From: Emiliania huxleyi CCMP1516
Lineage: Eukaryota > Haptophyta > Isochrysidales > Noelaerhabdaceae
Length of the DNA stretch: 64,000 nucleotides
Assembly: GCF_000372725.1 (NCBI RefSeq)
Contig: NW_005200951.1
Coordinates: 241,761-305,760 of the forward strand
Reading direction: 5' to 3'
Below are positions 1-10,802 of this stretch, in pieces (position 1 is the first letter of the stretch; each line of letters opens with the position of its first letter). A program made the translations under genes and the position numbers. Under the pieces are notes generated by a model. That model was not told the DNA's origin, did no database searches, and saw nothing but the letters and a program-made list of their open reading frames with translations.

Positions 1-223
1 TAACACCTGCCTCCATAGCTGTAAAGCACCGCTAAGGCTGTCGCCTCGGCCTCTTGGGAGGCGGCCCTGGCTCCGTTTGCAGTTGTAGTGGCAGGGCCTC
101 TCTATCGCTGATTGCGGGAGAGAGCACAAGAATCGAAAAAGAAAAGAGCGACTATGTGTGAAAAAGCTCTTCGCACCTCTCACCGGCGAGACGGTACTGT
201 TGAACACAGCACACACCAACGAA

Positions 224-1417
224 CTACACGTCTCGCGTCTCCATCCACATCATGACCGTCCCGCGGCAGTAGGGGCAGAGAGACATCTTCGCGGAGCAGG
301 GGCCGCAAGCACATCGGTGCCCGCACGGCACCGCCGCGTGTGTCTTGGGCTGGCTGAAGCACACGATGCACGTGGTCTCGCCCCCGTGAGATGAGTCTGG
401 TGGCGCCAGGGGCCGCCCCGTGTCGAACCTGGCGTCGGCCAGCGAAACTGTCACGGGTGGCTCGCTCGGCGGGGCAATAGCTTGGCCAGCTTCGTCGCCG
501 GCCAACTCAGTGACGGCGCCCAGCTCGCGAGCAATGCCGCGCCCGCTCCGCCCGCCCCGCCCGCCTCGCCCGCCACGCCCGCCTCGCCCGCCCCGACCAC
601 CTAGCCTGGCAGCGGTATCGACCAAAGTGCTGTTTGCCGGCACCGCAACCCTCGCCGCCAGCCTGCTTGTCAGCTCCCTCGCCGCCGCCTCCTTTTGAGC
701 GATGCGCGCTGCTTCCTGCACCGCCACCGCTTTCGCCTCCGCCTCCGCCGCCTCCTCTGCCTTCCTCGCATCCGCCGCCTCCACTGCCTCTCTTGCCACT
801 GCTTCCCTCGCCGCCACCGCTCGCGCCTCCTTCGCCGCCGCTTCCCTCGCCGCCGCCGCAGCAGCAGCCCTCGCCTCGGCCTCTCTTCTCGCCGCCGCCC
901 TCGCCGCTGCCTCCTTCGCCGCCGCTTCCCTGCTCGCCGCCGCCGCCGCCGCCCTCGCCTCGGCCTTTCTCGATGCCGCCGCCCTCGCCGCTGCCTCCCT
1001 TGCCTCCCTCGCCGCTGCCTCCCTCGCCGAGTCCTCCCTCGCCGCTGCCTGCTCCCTCGCTGCCGCCACCCTCGCCGCCGCCTGCTTCGCCGCCTGCTTC
1101 CTCGCCGCCGCCTCTTTCGCCGCCGCCTCCCTCCTTCTCGCCACCGCATCCTCCCTTGCCGCCTCTCTTCTCGCCGCCGCGTCTCGTGCCGCCGCTCTCG
1201 CGGCGTACATCCGTGCAAGCTCACAGCAGATCAGCCAAACGGACATCTCAAACAAGAAGATGGAGATGCAGACGACAAGCATCCGAGGGCCATTAAGGCC
1301 AATGTACAGCGTGGCAGCCATGGCGGAAGCAAGCATCAGAACGATCGGCAGGATTTCCCCGATAGACGGTCGACCAGTACGCACGCCACTCCAGACCGAG
1401 CGGACCTGGTTCGTCAC
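224..1417 (-). CDS. Membrane-anchored RING-finger protein with Ala-rich coiled coil
   Basis: Single-exon gene for a 397-residue protein. Residues about 20-65 form two closely spaced hydrophobic segments (around [19 protein letters not shown] and [19 protein letters not shown]), probably a membrane hairpin. Residues about 70-255 are an Ala/Arg/Glu-rich repetitive region (AAAREA-type) expected to form a long helix or coiled coil. A Gly-Arg stretch ([11 protein letters not shown]) follows near residue 285. The C-terminus holds a RING-type zinc finger: CIVC, then [11 protein letters not shown], then CPYC, within the last 50 residues. By family knowledge such a C-terminal RING of the IAP/MGRN type marks an E3 ubiquitin ligase; the substrate is unknown. 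The repetitive middle is also open in other frames as Pro- or Ser-rich shadows, but only this frame carries the zinc ligands. Start is the first Met of the frame. Confidence 0.8.
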   Translation of the reverse strand: MTNQVRSVWSGVRTGRPSIGEILPIVLMLASAMAATLYIGLNGPRMLVVCISIFLFEMSVWLICCELARMYAARAAARDAAARREAAREDAVARRREAAAKEAAARKQAAKQAAARVAAAREQAAAREDSAREAAAREAREAAARAAASRKAEARAAAAAASREAAAKEAAARAAARREAEARAAAAAAAREAAAKEARAVAAREAVAREAVEAADARKAEEAAEAEAKAVAVQEAARIAQKEAAARELTSRLAARVAVPANSTLVDTAARLGGRGGRGGRGGRGGRGGRSGRGIARELGAVTELAGDEAGQAIAPPSEPPVTVSLADARFDTGRPLAPPDSSHGGETTCIVCFSQPKTHAAVPCGHRCACGPCSAKMSLCPYCRGTVMMWMETRDV

Positions 1418-1493
1418 GGCCTGGCTACGCGTCGGATGCAGCGCCGCCCGCGGTAGCCGTGAAAACAGAAAAGCTATTTCTCCTCTCTAAGAG

Positions 1494-4277
1494 TTATTCA
1501 AAATTTGTACCTACGCATACTAGCAGTACACGATGCCGTGGGCCGCCGTCGTTGGCGGACATAACATACGCGTGCGTTGTCTTGCCGTTGGAGAACACGC
1601 ATGTGAGGCAGTGTAACTTGTCTTCCACCTTAAGAGGGTGTGCGTGCACCAGCTTCACATTGTATGTGATAGCCTCCTCTCTAACCTCAATGTCGCACCG
1701 CATTCCATGCTCCGCTGTGCAGTTGAGTCGAGCCACCGTTTGGCCAGGATGCAACCGCTGAATTATCGGTTTGGCAAGAACTTCCCCCACGTCCCCCTGT
1801 CCAAAATGCCCCGTGTCCATTCTGAGCCCGGTCAAACACGCCATCATCGCCTCGCGTCGCCGAAGCCCCGCCGTCGCCTCGTCGTCCGCCTCGTCCGCCT
1901 CTTGGAATCTCCGCATTGCCATCCAGAAGTACGCATCGACTGCATTTCTTGCTTCCGCGTACCTCCCTTCTGCGGTACGCCGCTTACGACGGCGCTCGGC
2001 CTCTGCGTCGACCAAAAGGGGGTGCTCGCGCACTGCGCAGGTCGCATGGTCATTCATGAGTGTCTGCGCAAACACCCATGAGTCGTCGAAGTCTGGCGAC
2101 AGAATGTCCATCATCCACGTCGGCTTGGGGCACTTGGCTCTGAGTGACTGCTCCGACGACCCCACGCCCGTCACCGCCTCGACCTGCGCCTTGATCGTCG
2201 ACACCGTCGCCGACGACGCGTCCGCCCACAGCGTGAGTGACGCACCGTGGTCGCCCTGCAACGACAGCGGAAGCACGACGACCACGGTGCCCACCGGCAC
2301 TGGCGCCGCCCCCGTCAGCGACAGCACTAGCGCGCCGCCCGCGCCCACGCCGTGCGAGCCGAGGCTGCTGCCGTCGTCCGACAGCGCCGCGCCACCCGCC
2401 GATGTGAGCAGCTGCGCCGACGCCAGCACGCCCAGCGCTGCCGCCAGCTTCGCCTTCAGCGCGCCGACCGAATCCGACGCCGAGCCCGCGACGGCGAGGC
2501 TCGCCCCGAATGTGTCCGACAACGAGGCGGGGAGGCTGACGAGCACGGGGTACGCTGCCGGCGCCACCGCCACCAGCTCGTCGAGGTAGACTGTGCCGCC
2601 GTCGCTCACGCCGTACGAGCGTAGCGTCGCCGAGTCCGACGTGAGCAGCACGCCACCAAAGCTGAGCTGCTGCGATGCGGCCGCTAGCGCAGTGCCCTCA
2701 TCAGCCTCTTCGATGTGGCTGAAATTCACTTCGGCCACGTATGAGCTCTTCAGCGAGGAAGTGCGTTCCTTCGCGGCGAGCGGTCCTATTTTGTTCGCAA
2801 TCGCACTGGTGAGAGCACCGAAATCCGTCTTTGACACTTCACTCCGTGAAATGGTCCCTCTCTTCACCCGTCTTTGTCCCCACTCGTGTTGAGCAGGATT
2901 GGATCTGAAACGAAAATCTGGATCCTCGAGTGCTTGATCGAACTTTGGAAAGTCTGTCCCGAAGAAACTGTCCCTCGTAAGGACGAAGAAGCTGGCGCTC
3001 GCCCACCACTGGTTGCCGTCCTCTGCTGCCGAAGTCCGTCGGTTTTGGATCGAATCGGGAAGATGCGAAAAGCCTGCTGGCGGCCTTGGCGCGGGGAAAT
3101 GTGAATTGGCGGTGCGTGCCGCCATTTGCGCGTCTACGGTGCCGCTCTGTGCCGCTCTGACCTGACGCTCGCGCGCAAGACTCGCGGAGCCGAGTCTGTG
3201 CTGGTATGCCTGAGTCGCAGGCAAGCTGCGCCTCCAGATGAGCGGTACGACCGCAAGTGCGGCAAACAGACTAACGATGGCGAACGATTTCCCTGGTTGC
3301 GGCGGCGACGACGACGGCGGCGACGACGGCGGCGACGGCGGCGGCCATGGCGGCGATGGTGGCGACGGCGGCGACGGCGGCGGCGACGGCGGTGACGGTG
3401 GCGGCGGTTGCGGCGGCGGTGGTGGTGGCGGCGGCTGGGGAGATGGCGGAGATGGCGGAGATGGCGGAGATATCTGCAGTGGCGGAGGCAACGGCGATGG
3501 CGGCGGCGGCAACGGCGATGGCGGCGATGGCGATGGCGATGGCAATGGCACACTCGGCGGCGGCGGCGAGGGCGGCGGTGGCGGTGGCGGCGGCGGCGAG
3601 AGGGACGGCGAGGGCGGCGGCGGCGAGGGTGGCGGCGGCGAGGGGGGTGGCGGCGCGGGCGGCGGCGGCGAGGACGGCGGCGCGGACGGCGGCGGCGGCG
3701 GTGAGGTGGACGGCGGCGGTGGGTCAGTCAGCTGCGGGGGCGGCGGCCACGACGGTGGCGGGTTCAGGTCGGCCCGCAGCGGCAGCGACAGCAGCGGCGG
3801 AGGCGGTGGTGGTGGCGGCGGCGGCGGCGGCGGCGCGGACGGCGAGACGAGCAGCGGCGCGGGCGGCGGCGGCGGCGGCGGCATGTAGGGCGAGGCGGAC
3901 GGCGGAGGCGGTGAGGCCGGCGGCGGCGGTGATGGCGGCGGTCGGGTGGGTTGCGATCGGGTTGGCCGAGGAGAGGGAGGTGGCGGAGAGGGCGGCGGCG
4001 GCGGCAGCGGCGGCGGCGGCGGCGGAGGCGAGGGCGGCGGCGCGGACGGCGGCGGCGGCGCGGACGGCGGCGCGGACGGCGGCGGCGGCGGTGAGACGGA
4101 GGGCGACGGCAGGGCAGTCAGCTGAGGGGGCGGCAGCCACGACGGCGGTTGGTTCTGGTTGGCCAGCAGCGGGCCCGAGATGTTGTTGCGGATCATGTCC
4201 GAGCCGACGGCGTGGCCGGCGACGAGGATGGGAGCGCCCCGGCAGGCGGCGGCGAGCGTGAGAAAGGAGCCAGTCAT
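1494..4277 (-). CDS. Proline-rich single-pass protein with ubiquitin-like domains
   Basis: Open frame of 928 residues from the Met at 4277. The N-terminus (MTGSFLTLAAACRGAPILV) is weakly signal-like. Residues about 45-325 are pherophorin-like poly-proline tracts (SPPPPPSAPP), in which PPSW-PPPQLT occurs twice. A hydrophobic segment (SFAIVSLFAALAVVPLIW) lies near residues 330-347. The rest is globular. Residues about 500-750 look like two or three successive beta-grasp, ubiquitin-like units (ALKAKLAAALGV...SDDGSSLGSHGVGAGG, then VSTIKAQVEAVTGV). The last 220 residues, with a charged helix ERRRKRRTAEGRYAEA, are unrecognised. The frame stays open upstream to 4487 through an AT-rich stretch that probably separates it from the neighbouring Tudor-like exon, so the start is uncertain. 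Function is not known; an extracellular or membrane scaffold is one possibility. Confidence 0.6.
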   Translation of the reverse strand: MTGSFLTLAAACRGAPILVAGHAVGSDMIRNNISGPLLANQNQPPSWLPPPQLTALPSPSVSPPPPPSAPPSAPPPPSAPPPSPPPPPPPLPPPPPSPPPPSPRPTRSQPTRPPPSPPPPASPPPPSASPYMPPPPPPPAPLLVSPSAPPPPPPPPPPPPPLLSLPLRADLNPPPSWPPPPQLTDPPPPSTSPPPPPSAPPSSPPPPAPPPPSPPPPSPPPPSPSLSPPPPPPPPPSPPPPSVPLPSPSPSPPSPLPPPPSPLPPPLQISPPSPPSPPSPQPPPPPPPPQPPPPSPPSPPPSPPSPPSPPWPPPSPPSSPPSSSPPQPGKSFAIVSLFAALAVVPLIWRRSLPATQAYQHRLGSASLARERQVRAAQSGTVDAQMAARTANSHFPAPRPPAGFSHLPDSIQNRRTSAAEDGNQWWASASFFVLTRDSFFGTDFPKFDQALEDPDFRFRSNPAQHEWGQRRVKRGTISRSEVSKTDFGALTSAIANKIGPLAAKERTSSLKSSYVAEVNFSHIEEADEGTALAAASQQLSFGGVLLTSDSATLRSYGVSDGGTVYLDELVAVAPAAYPVLVSLPASLSDTFGASLAVAGSASDSVGALKAKLAAALGVLASAQLLTSAGGAALSDDGSSLGSHGVGAGGALVLSLTGAAPVPVGTVVVVLPLSLQGDHGASLTLWADASSATVSTIKAQVEAVTGVGSSEQSLRAKCPKPTWMMDILSPDFDDSWVFAQTLMNDHATCAVREHPLLVDAEAERRRKRRTAEGRYAEARNAVDAYFWMAMRRFQEADEADDEATAGLRRREAMMACLTGLRMDTGHFGQGDVGEVLAKPIIQRLHPGQTVARLNCTAEHGMRCDIEVREEAITYNVKLVHAHPLKVEDKLHCLTCVFSNGKTTHAYVMSANDGGPRHRVLLVCVGTNFE

Positions 4278-4369
4278 ATGCACACATACTGTAGATGCAA
4301 CGCTGATGAGCGGTTCCCGACTGTAATGCCATGCGCCATGTTTTTCTTTAATTAGAGAGGGGTCTTTTT

Positions 4370-5975
4370 TCATCCCTCCCTGCACAACACCCGCACAGAA
4401 GCGGTCGTCCCCTGGCCAGTACACCCTAACCCGCTGCCCCACGATGGCCTCGCGCTCGGTATCCCCCCCGCCGCCGCTCCACCGCATGCACCACTCCCTG
4501 CCACGGCACTTTCAGCACACACACAGACCCAGACATCTTTGCGCGCACATGCACCATCCCCCCCTCCACCTGGCTGACACGCCCCAGCTGCGAGCTGGCA
4601 CCGAAACCGACCCGACCCGCGATCGGACGTGTGCGGATAGTGCTTCACCCACACCCAGTCCCCCATTGCCACCCGTGGCATCCCCTTCCCCAGTTTGGCG
4701 CGCAGCCCCAGCGCACACACAAGGTCCGCGTTGCGCCGCTCCAGCGACTGTCCCTTGGCCTGCGAGCCAAACCAGATACTCCAAAGCTCGTCGCCCTCGG
4801 CCACGCCGCGCGGCATCGCGGTGCAGTGAGACACACACCTCCCATCCCAGCTCACCCCCACCCCATCCTCCAGCTCGAGAGAGTATTCTGGGAAGAGCAG
4901 CCACCAAGCCGCCGGGTCCTTCCTAAACCAGTGGGCGAATGACTGCGAGTCGTCGTTCACGTCGATGTGCTCGGGATTGCTGAGCATGGAGCTGATTGCA
5001 GCAAAGAGCCCAACCTTGTTGTGGATGGCAATGAGGTGGTCGAGGAGAGGGCCAATGACAGGCACGCCTTGGTTGGGGGGGGGGGGGGGGGGACCTTAGC
5101 AAGCCGCCTCCGCGGCCGAGAGGCCGGTGCCACCCCCCCCTTCTCTCTCCTCGAGACTACTGAGGAGGGGTCGCTTCGAGCAGCCGTAGTGCTCTCCACT
5201 GACAGCCCCCCCAGACCCTTGCACATGGGCTCAACGGAAGCAGTCACGAGGGTGCGGTGTGGGGCGGCGCGGCGCGTTGCGCACCTTGGAAGATGCTCGT
5301 GCAGGCAAAGGCGTTCTCGAGCTGCTGCGAGGGCTCGTCGCTCGTGCCCTGTTTGCGCTTGCGCTCACGCAGCTGCTGTGGTTTGTAGGACCTCTGCACT
5401 CCGCCATCAAAGGACCAATGCGACCCGCCGCCCACCATCAGCCCGTTGGCGAGCTCACCCCCACGCACGTCCGCATTGACCTGCGAGACGCGCGCAGAGA
5501 GGAGCGCGTCGGCGAGTGGTGGGTGGTGGCGGAGGGCTTCTGGCGGGCAGAGGCTCACCCCTGTGAGCAGGGAACACGCGTCGCGCGCCGGCCTGGTGGA
5601 AGACGGCGCGCTGCCGCTGGGAAAGATGACACAAACGACAGAGGCGGGCTTCCCGTCATTGGGCTGCAGACGGTAGTAGAGGCGCCGCCCTCGGGTGGAG
5701 CCCGTCTGCAGACCCTGGTGGCGGCGGCGGCGAATAACATGCTTCCAGCTCGACGGGTCGAAGCCGTCGTGGGCGACATCAAAGAGCAGCCCAGCCACAT
5801 ACCGCCGGTGCGTCTTCTTTGCGCCGCGAGCTATGAGAGCCAGGGCATCCGAGCGCGAGATGGGCGTGATCGCGCCGTGGTCGTCGCGGAGCACGTTCCC
5901 AACCGGACGTTCATCGCGGGGCACGACCTGGAGGGTGCCGAGGAAGAGGAGCGGAAGCATCGCGGAGGGCTGCAT
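4370..5975 (-). CDS. Unrecognised multi-exon gene with a Tudor-like C-terminal piece
   Basis: Exon 1 runs from the ATG at 5975 (MQPSAMLPLLFLGTLQVVP, signal-peptide-like) to about 5285 and ends in CTSIFQ. A 217-nt intron with a GT donor ends in AAG at about 5068. Exon 2 continues in frame with GVPVIGPLLDHLIAIHNK and then ADLVCALGLRAKLGKGMPR and GDWVWVKHYP. A third coding segment near 4370-4440 reads VGQRVRVYWPGDDRF, which resembles the opening strand pair of a Tudor/Agenet-type domain. The junction between exon 2 and this segment could not be fixed. The intron contains a 17-nt poly-G run at about 5076-5092. I do not recognise the protein. The third segment could instead belong to the proline-rich gene downstream, whose frame is continuous with it. 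Confidence 0.45.
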
Positions 5976-5982
5976 ATATGCA

Positions 5983-6183
5983 CAAAACACCTGTCGTTGG
6001 CAATTTGGTGCGGTGCCGGACTTCCCGCGAAAAGGGAAAAAGGAAAAGGCAAAGCAGGCACGGCGGAGAAAGGTCTCTCGTATCAAAACACCTGTCGTTG
6101 GCAATATGGTGCGGTGCCGGACTTCCCGCGAAAAGGGAAAAAGGAAAACGAAAAGAAGGCACGGCGAAGGTCTCTCGGCTCAT
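5983..6183. repeat. Two tandem copies of a 101-bp unit upstream of the 5975 gene
   Basis: The unit starting CAAAACACCTGTCGTTGGCA at 5983 is repeated at 6084 with a few substitutions and a small indel. Both copies carry GGTGCGGTGCCGGACTTCC followed by an A/G-rich run. The copies lie directly before the start codon of the minus-strand gene, so they may be part of its promoter or 5' UTR. The two copies also create a pair of near-identical short shadow ORFs. Confidence 0.8.
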
Positions 6184-6546
6184 TGTCCGGAAGAACTCGC
6201 AGAGCCAGAGGACCCACGCACACGCTCTTACGTCTTAGAACGTCTATCTATCTATCTATCTATCTGACCGCAACGTCAACGAAGGCGCCGCTCTCCCGTG
6301 AAAAAAGAATTTTCGGACGCCCGCCGGCGGCGGCCCCCTTGCGCCTTGGCGCTTGTGGGCCTTGCCCTTGGCGGCCTTTGCCCCCGGGCGCAGGGGGACT
6401 GCAAAAGAAAGACACCTTTATACATTGCAATACATAATACAACTATCTCTCGCACAACCACATCCACAAGCCACAACTGGGCACAACTCCACAAACCACA
6501 AGCACAACTGGCGCGAAACAAAAGAATAGTTATCTCTCGCCACTAA

Positions 6547-6603
6547 AGATCCCTCACACCAAGATCGTGCAGGGCGGGGACACATGTCCCTAAATCCCAT
6601 CTG
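6547..6603. repeat. Dispersed repeat, copy 1 (copy 2 at 13447-13503)
   Basis: ATCCCTCACACCAAGATCGT and the following bases up to GTCCCTAAATCCCA occur here and again at 13447-13503, same orientation, followed in both places by TCTCAGAGTTT and CCGTTTTATT. No gene explains it. It may be the end of a degenerate mobile element. Confidence 0.7.
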
Positions 6604-6785
6604 CCATCTCGTCTCAGAGTTTCAGTTTGCCCGTTTTATTTAACGTCCATCGCCCCCAAATCCTTCACAACCATGGGTCTATCTCGGATGACTTCTCCCA
6701 TCTGACGCAGTTTCCGGTGCACCGGGCGTGCAACGAGACTAGAGAAATGAGGTGTGCCGCCTCGAGACCTTGCCGTCGCCAAAGA

Positions 6786-8389
6786 TCAGCGCAAGCAGCC
6801 ACAGACGCCTCCGAGACCTGTTGCAGCAGCGCCTGGACGATGCCCATCTATACGACGGGGGAGAGAGAGCATTCGGTGAGTGAGAGAGCCACGGGTGGGA
6901 GGGGGCTGGTGCCCCTGCGCCTGCTCCGCCGCAAATAAGTGCGTCGCCGCGATTGCCGCCTGCAGAGGGGGCGCAAGCGGCGCCGCGGCGATGTCCGCGC
7001 TGATGTTCATCTCGTTGAGGAGGTAGTCGACTAGCAGCTCGCGCGTAAACGAGCCGCCGCCCCCGCCTCCGTCCTCAATGTCCGACGCGTCGATCACCTC
7101 GGTGAGGGCGGCACCGTGCTGCGCGCGCGCCTCGCCATCACTCAGCTCCGCCGCCTCTGGGAAGCGCGCAAGTAGCTGCTGCAAATGTGTCCCGCTTCTT
7201 TGCAGGGACGCAGGCAATGGGGTGTCTCCCAGGTGAGTCTGGGGGGGTGGCGCTGTCGGATGATGCCAAGCGGACATCTGCGTGAGGAAGGGGTGGAGGG
7301 GGGTGGAGGGGGGTGGGTGGGTGCGGAGGGCGGAGGGCAAAGGGGGGGCGGGGAGGGGGGGGGGGGTAGGGCGGAGGGCGGAGGGGGGGGGAGGGGGGAG
7401 GGGGGGAGGTGGGAGGGGTGGGGGGGGGAGAGGGGGGGAAGGGGGTGGGGGGGGGGTGGGGGGGGCGTGCGGAGGCGCCTGGAGGTCGGCCAGCTGCTTG
7501 CGCAGGCGTTGCTCGTGAGCCCGCTGCTGCTCCTCCTGCTCGTTGTTCGGTGTTGGGTTCAGCCGCCGGCGCAGCGCCTCCTGCCCACGGGGAGTCATGG
7601 CAGCGTGGCAAAGCAAGTTGCTAAGGCGCCACGAGCTGCCCTCGCCAAAATTGACCTCATCGCCCAAGTCTGCCTCGATTTGGGCGCGGTGTGGCAGCAG
7701 CGGCCCGGATGGCACGTCCAGTCCACCGGCCGGGATCGCCCGCAGTCCATGCTCTGGCTTTGGCTGAGCCGCTAGGCAGGTCCGCACGCCGGACTCGAGT
7801 GCCTGCAGGAGGCCGAGAGGGGGCGACGGCGCTGGAGGCGCCGGGGCCAGGTCGCCGGCCGACGACGCCACGTCGGCACGTTTCTCCTGAGGCGAGCGCG
7901 AGTGAATACACGAGTGAGAGGCGCGCACAGCACCAGGTGGCGGGGAGGAGGGAGCGAGGGGGCGCGGCGTGCCTGATCGCTGACGGACTGGCGCTTGTTG
8001 GAGTGCGGGTCCTCGCCGCCGGCCGGCTCCGTCCAGTTATCGGCGACCCGGTCTTCCAGCGCCTTTGTCGCTGCGGCAGGGTCGCAGCACAGGTCGCGGA
8101 CCGCGTCGGGCACGACGCACAGGTCGCTGCGCTCAATGCTCCAGGTGCCGGCATGCCTCGACTGGATCAGTTTGGCTTTCTCGAGAGTGTCGACGTGTGC
8201 CTCGTGCACCCCGAGCGCAGCAGGCAGCAGGGAGAGGTGCTCGTCGCGCCCGTGCTCACCCTCCTGCATGTGCGAGGAGACCACGGCGACGAAGTGCTCG
8301 GTCAGCCGGCGGGCGCCGTCGTCGTTGAGGTCGTAGAACACGGGGTCATCAGCCGAAGCGCTCGTTGCGGCCACCTTGCGCTTGGCCAT
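6786..8389 (-). CDS. Unrecognised two-exon gene with a proline-rich linker
   Basis: Exon 1 runs from the ATG at 8389 (MAKRKVAATSASADDPVFYD) to about 7973 and ends ...RQSVSDQ. An 86-nt intron with a GC donor (GCACGCC) and a CAG acceptor follows. Exon 2 starts at about 7886 with EKRADVASSAGD and reads to the stop at 6786, about 500 residues in all. Exon 1 is acidic and globular (GARRLTEHFVAVVSSHMQEG, DAVRDLCCDPAAATKALED). Exon 2 has a charged helix (NEQEEQQRAHEQRLRKQL), a poly-proline linker encoded by the G-rich tract at 7290-7475, and a tail with HLQQLLARFPEAAEL and RELLVDYLLNEMNISADIAA. The in-frame GC-AG join matches the splice style of the better-known genes here. No family recognised. Confidence 0.55.
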
Positions 8390-8941
8390 GATTCGATACC
8401 GCTGGCGAGCGCCAGCGCGCCCCAACGAACGGTGACGAGATCGGAATCTGGTTGGCGACAATGAAAGGTGGGCACCTCAGAGGTAGGTCGGTCAGAAGCA
8501 CAGATCTGTAGACCTCAGTCGCCAGTACCTTCTCTCTCTCCTCGTCGAACCCACCACCATCCCCTTTCTCCTCCTATCTGTCTAGTGTGTGCCTTGCTGG
8601 GGGGAGCAGACGGCTTCATCGCGAAGCTGCCCCCAGCAGGCGTCTTGACGGGTATCAAAATTCTTCCCTACAAAAGAGGCCAACGGACCCGAGAACACTA
8701 AGTAAATCGCGCTCTACAACTACATGCGCTCGCGCTACAGCGCTCTACAACGCAGGCAGTCCGTCCCGCGCCGGATAGAGCTCTACAGCTCTGCAGCGCT
8801 CCAGAGCGCTCTCTGCATCTCTACAGCTCTACAGCTCTCTACACTCTACATCCTCTACACCCTCCCTCAGGTTTCCGCGTTGCGATATACTGTGTAATAC
8901 TGTGTTATTCAGTTCTTGCTCTTGGCCGCTGGAGAGTGAAA

Positions 8942-8997
<56 letters not shown>

Positions 8998-9096
8998 ATA
9001 CAAGAAAGAAAGATTAGAACGCGTCGGACCTCAGAAGATCTCCACAGATACAAAAAAAAGTGCTAGCCCCTCTACATACTACAAAGGGAACACTAA
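8390..9096. other. Intergenic region with CTCTACAG repeats and a (CT)n tract
   Basis: No supported gene. Positions 8705-8860 hold many irregular copies of CTCTACAG/CTCTACAA, and 8949-8994 is an almost pure CT dinucleotide microsatellite. Confidence 0.7.
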
Positions 9097-10271
9097 CTAA
9101 AGGGGCGGGCGGGCGCTCGCCGCCCAAAGGAGAATCGGGAGACAGATCTCCGTGTTTAGCGCGGAGGAGGAGCACTGCACTCGCATCCCGAAAGCAGTGG
9201 ACACGCCCAAACTGAGACACATCTCCAAAGAGTCGCTCTCCTTGCGATGGACGGAACGAAGGCCATAGAGCTTGACGTTGGCCAACTTGCAAGCCCCCGT
9301 GTTCTCGAAGGTGAGGGAGACGTCGGTCATGCGCGACAGCTCCGAAGAGCAGTTGGCCGCGTGGTGGCGTGCACTGGGGTTCAAAGCCAGCAGCAAGACA
9401 AGCGCCACCTCCTCGCCGAACGCGCCGAGCGACGAGATGCCGAAGCAAGCCTGCTTGCGCTTGTGCGCGTGAAGCCACCTACGTGCGTACAGGGCGATGA
9501 AGAAATTTACGGATGGTGCGGACGGTGTCTCAGGTTGAAGGGGGTGGCAGACCTGGTCAGGCCAGCGGCAAAGTATCGCCCGCCCGCGACGGCGTCGTGC
9601 GACGCGCCGCTGATGTCAAGAGCGTCTGCGGCGTCAACAAAGAGGTGTAACGCTGCTGTCAGGTCGCGGTAGTCAGCGCAGTCGTCGTCATCTGCACGCT
9701 CGGCAGCATATAGCGACTCCCGCGTGGTCTCAATCAGCCAACGCCGCACTCCGCGGAACGCATCCGAGCAGAGGTGCATCCGGTTGGCCGGCGGAGCCAT
9801 CCCGGGGGGCAGGAGCGCGTTGTCAGCCATACCCGGTGACTCTGCGGAGAAGCCCACCCAGGCCAGGAGCGGCCCGAGCGGGATCCCGACAAGCAGCTTG
9901 TTGTGCACAAAGCCGAGAAAGTCAGCCAACGAAAAGTTGTGCGCCGCAGGTAGGGTGCCTGCGGCTACCATGTCCCCGGTGATGGACTTCTTAAACGCAC
10001 TCTGTATCCATGGCCATGACCCATACTGCGCCGGGCCCGGCATGTAGAAGAGTAGGACAGCCGCGTGCGGACCGACCACGGTGCCGGGCATGGCATGGAC
10101 GGCATCGTCCCAGGGTAGCGGAGCCCAGGAAGACGGAACGTGCGAACTCGCGCGCGTGCTGTTGAGGCTTTGCTGCCGCTCCTCGCGTGGGCGAGGGAGG
10201 TGGAGACCTCGCACGCCAGCAGTGTTTGAGGCTCCGGACCACCGGTGGCGCATGCCGGTCCACGAGCGCAT
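9097..10271 (-). CDS. Unrecognised coding segments, exon structure unresolved
   Basis: The frame from 10271 to 9507 reads a protein-like sequence with hydrophobic blocks (MPGTVVGPHAAVLLFYMPG, NKLLVGIPLGPLLAWVGF) and an acidic patch (AERADDDDCADYRDL). A second frame, 9408 to 9097, starts MALVLLLALNPSARHH and continues with SLTFENTGACKLANVKLYG. The spacing and the frame change suggest two exons of one gene or two small genes, but I could not fix a splice junction. No family recognised, and the lower part could be UTR. Confidence 0.3.
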
Positions 10272-10438
10272 CTAGCCGAGAGTGCCTCTGCAGGCCAGGA
10301 GTGCCTGAAGACAGAAAGAAGGGCGGGCAAAAAGAAAGAAAGAACGGCTTGCCCTGCGAACGCGCACCCCCGGGGCTAGGGCTCTCTAGCCCGTAACCCG
10401 ATACCGATCATCCGGCTCGCTGGGTGCGCTTCTTAGCT

Positions 10439-10497
10439 CCCCGGCCCTGGATGTGAGGTTGCCGACTGCACTCCAAGTGCTCCAAGTACAGACAACC
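10439..10497 (+). repeat. Direct repeat flanking the ankyrin gene (partner 12327-12384)
   Basis: GGCCCTGGATGTGAGG followed by GACTGCACTCCAAGTGCTCC occurs at 10443 and 12331 in the same orientation, 1.89 kb apart, on either side of the ankyrin gene. It may be the ends of a duplicated or transposed segment. No target duplication was seen. Confidence 0.65.
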
Positions 10498-10802
10498 AAG
10501 GGAGGGATGGGAGAACGGCACGCCGCCACCACACAGGGATTCTAAGGAGAGGAGTGTGATGCGCTAGCCGTCGCCTACCCTGGGGATCTGCCTCTTCGTA
10601 CCTCCTGTATCGTAGTTATTTGTTTTAGGTGTATCGTAGTTATGGTCCTGATACGACCTGTGAACGTGAACAGAGTGGTACCAGCACTGTGGGTTGTTGC
10701 GGCACGCAAGGGGGGCCTCCCGGACGTATGATCCTAGCCCAATAAGCCCCACGGAGCAGATTTACATTTTTGACAGAATTAATGCACTGCCCCCGCACGG
10801 TA

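Noticed and set aside
634-1490. Long Pro-, Arg- and Ala-rich plus-strand frames opposite the RING gene
   Set aside because: They are frame shadows of the Ala-rich repeat region; only the minus frame has zinc ligands and membrane segments.
3126-4261. Poly-Gly, poly-Ala and poly-Arg frames over the proline-rich gene
   Set aside because: Shadows of the GGC/GCC repeat tract; no domain outside the repeat.
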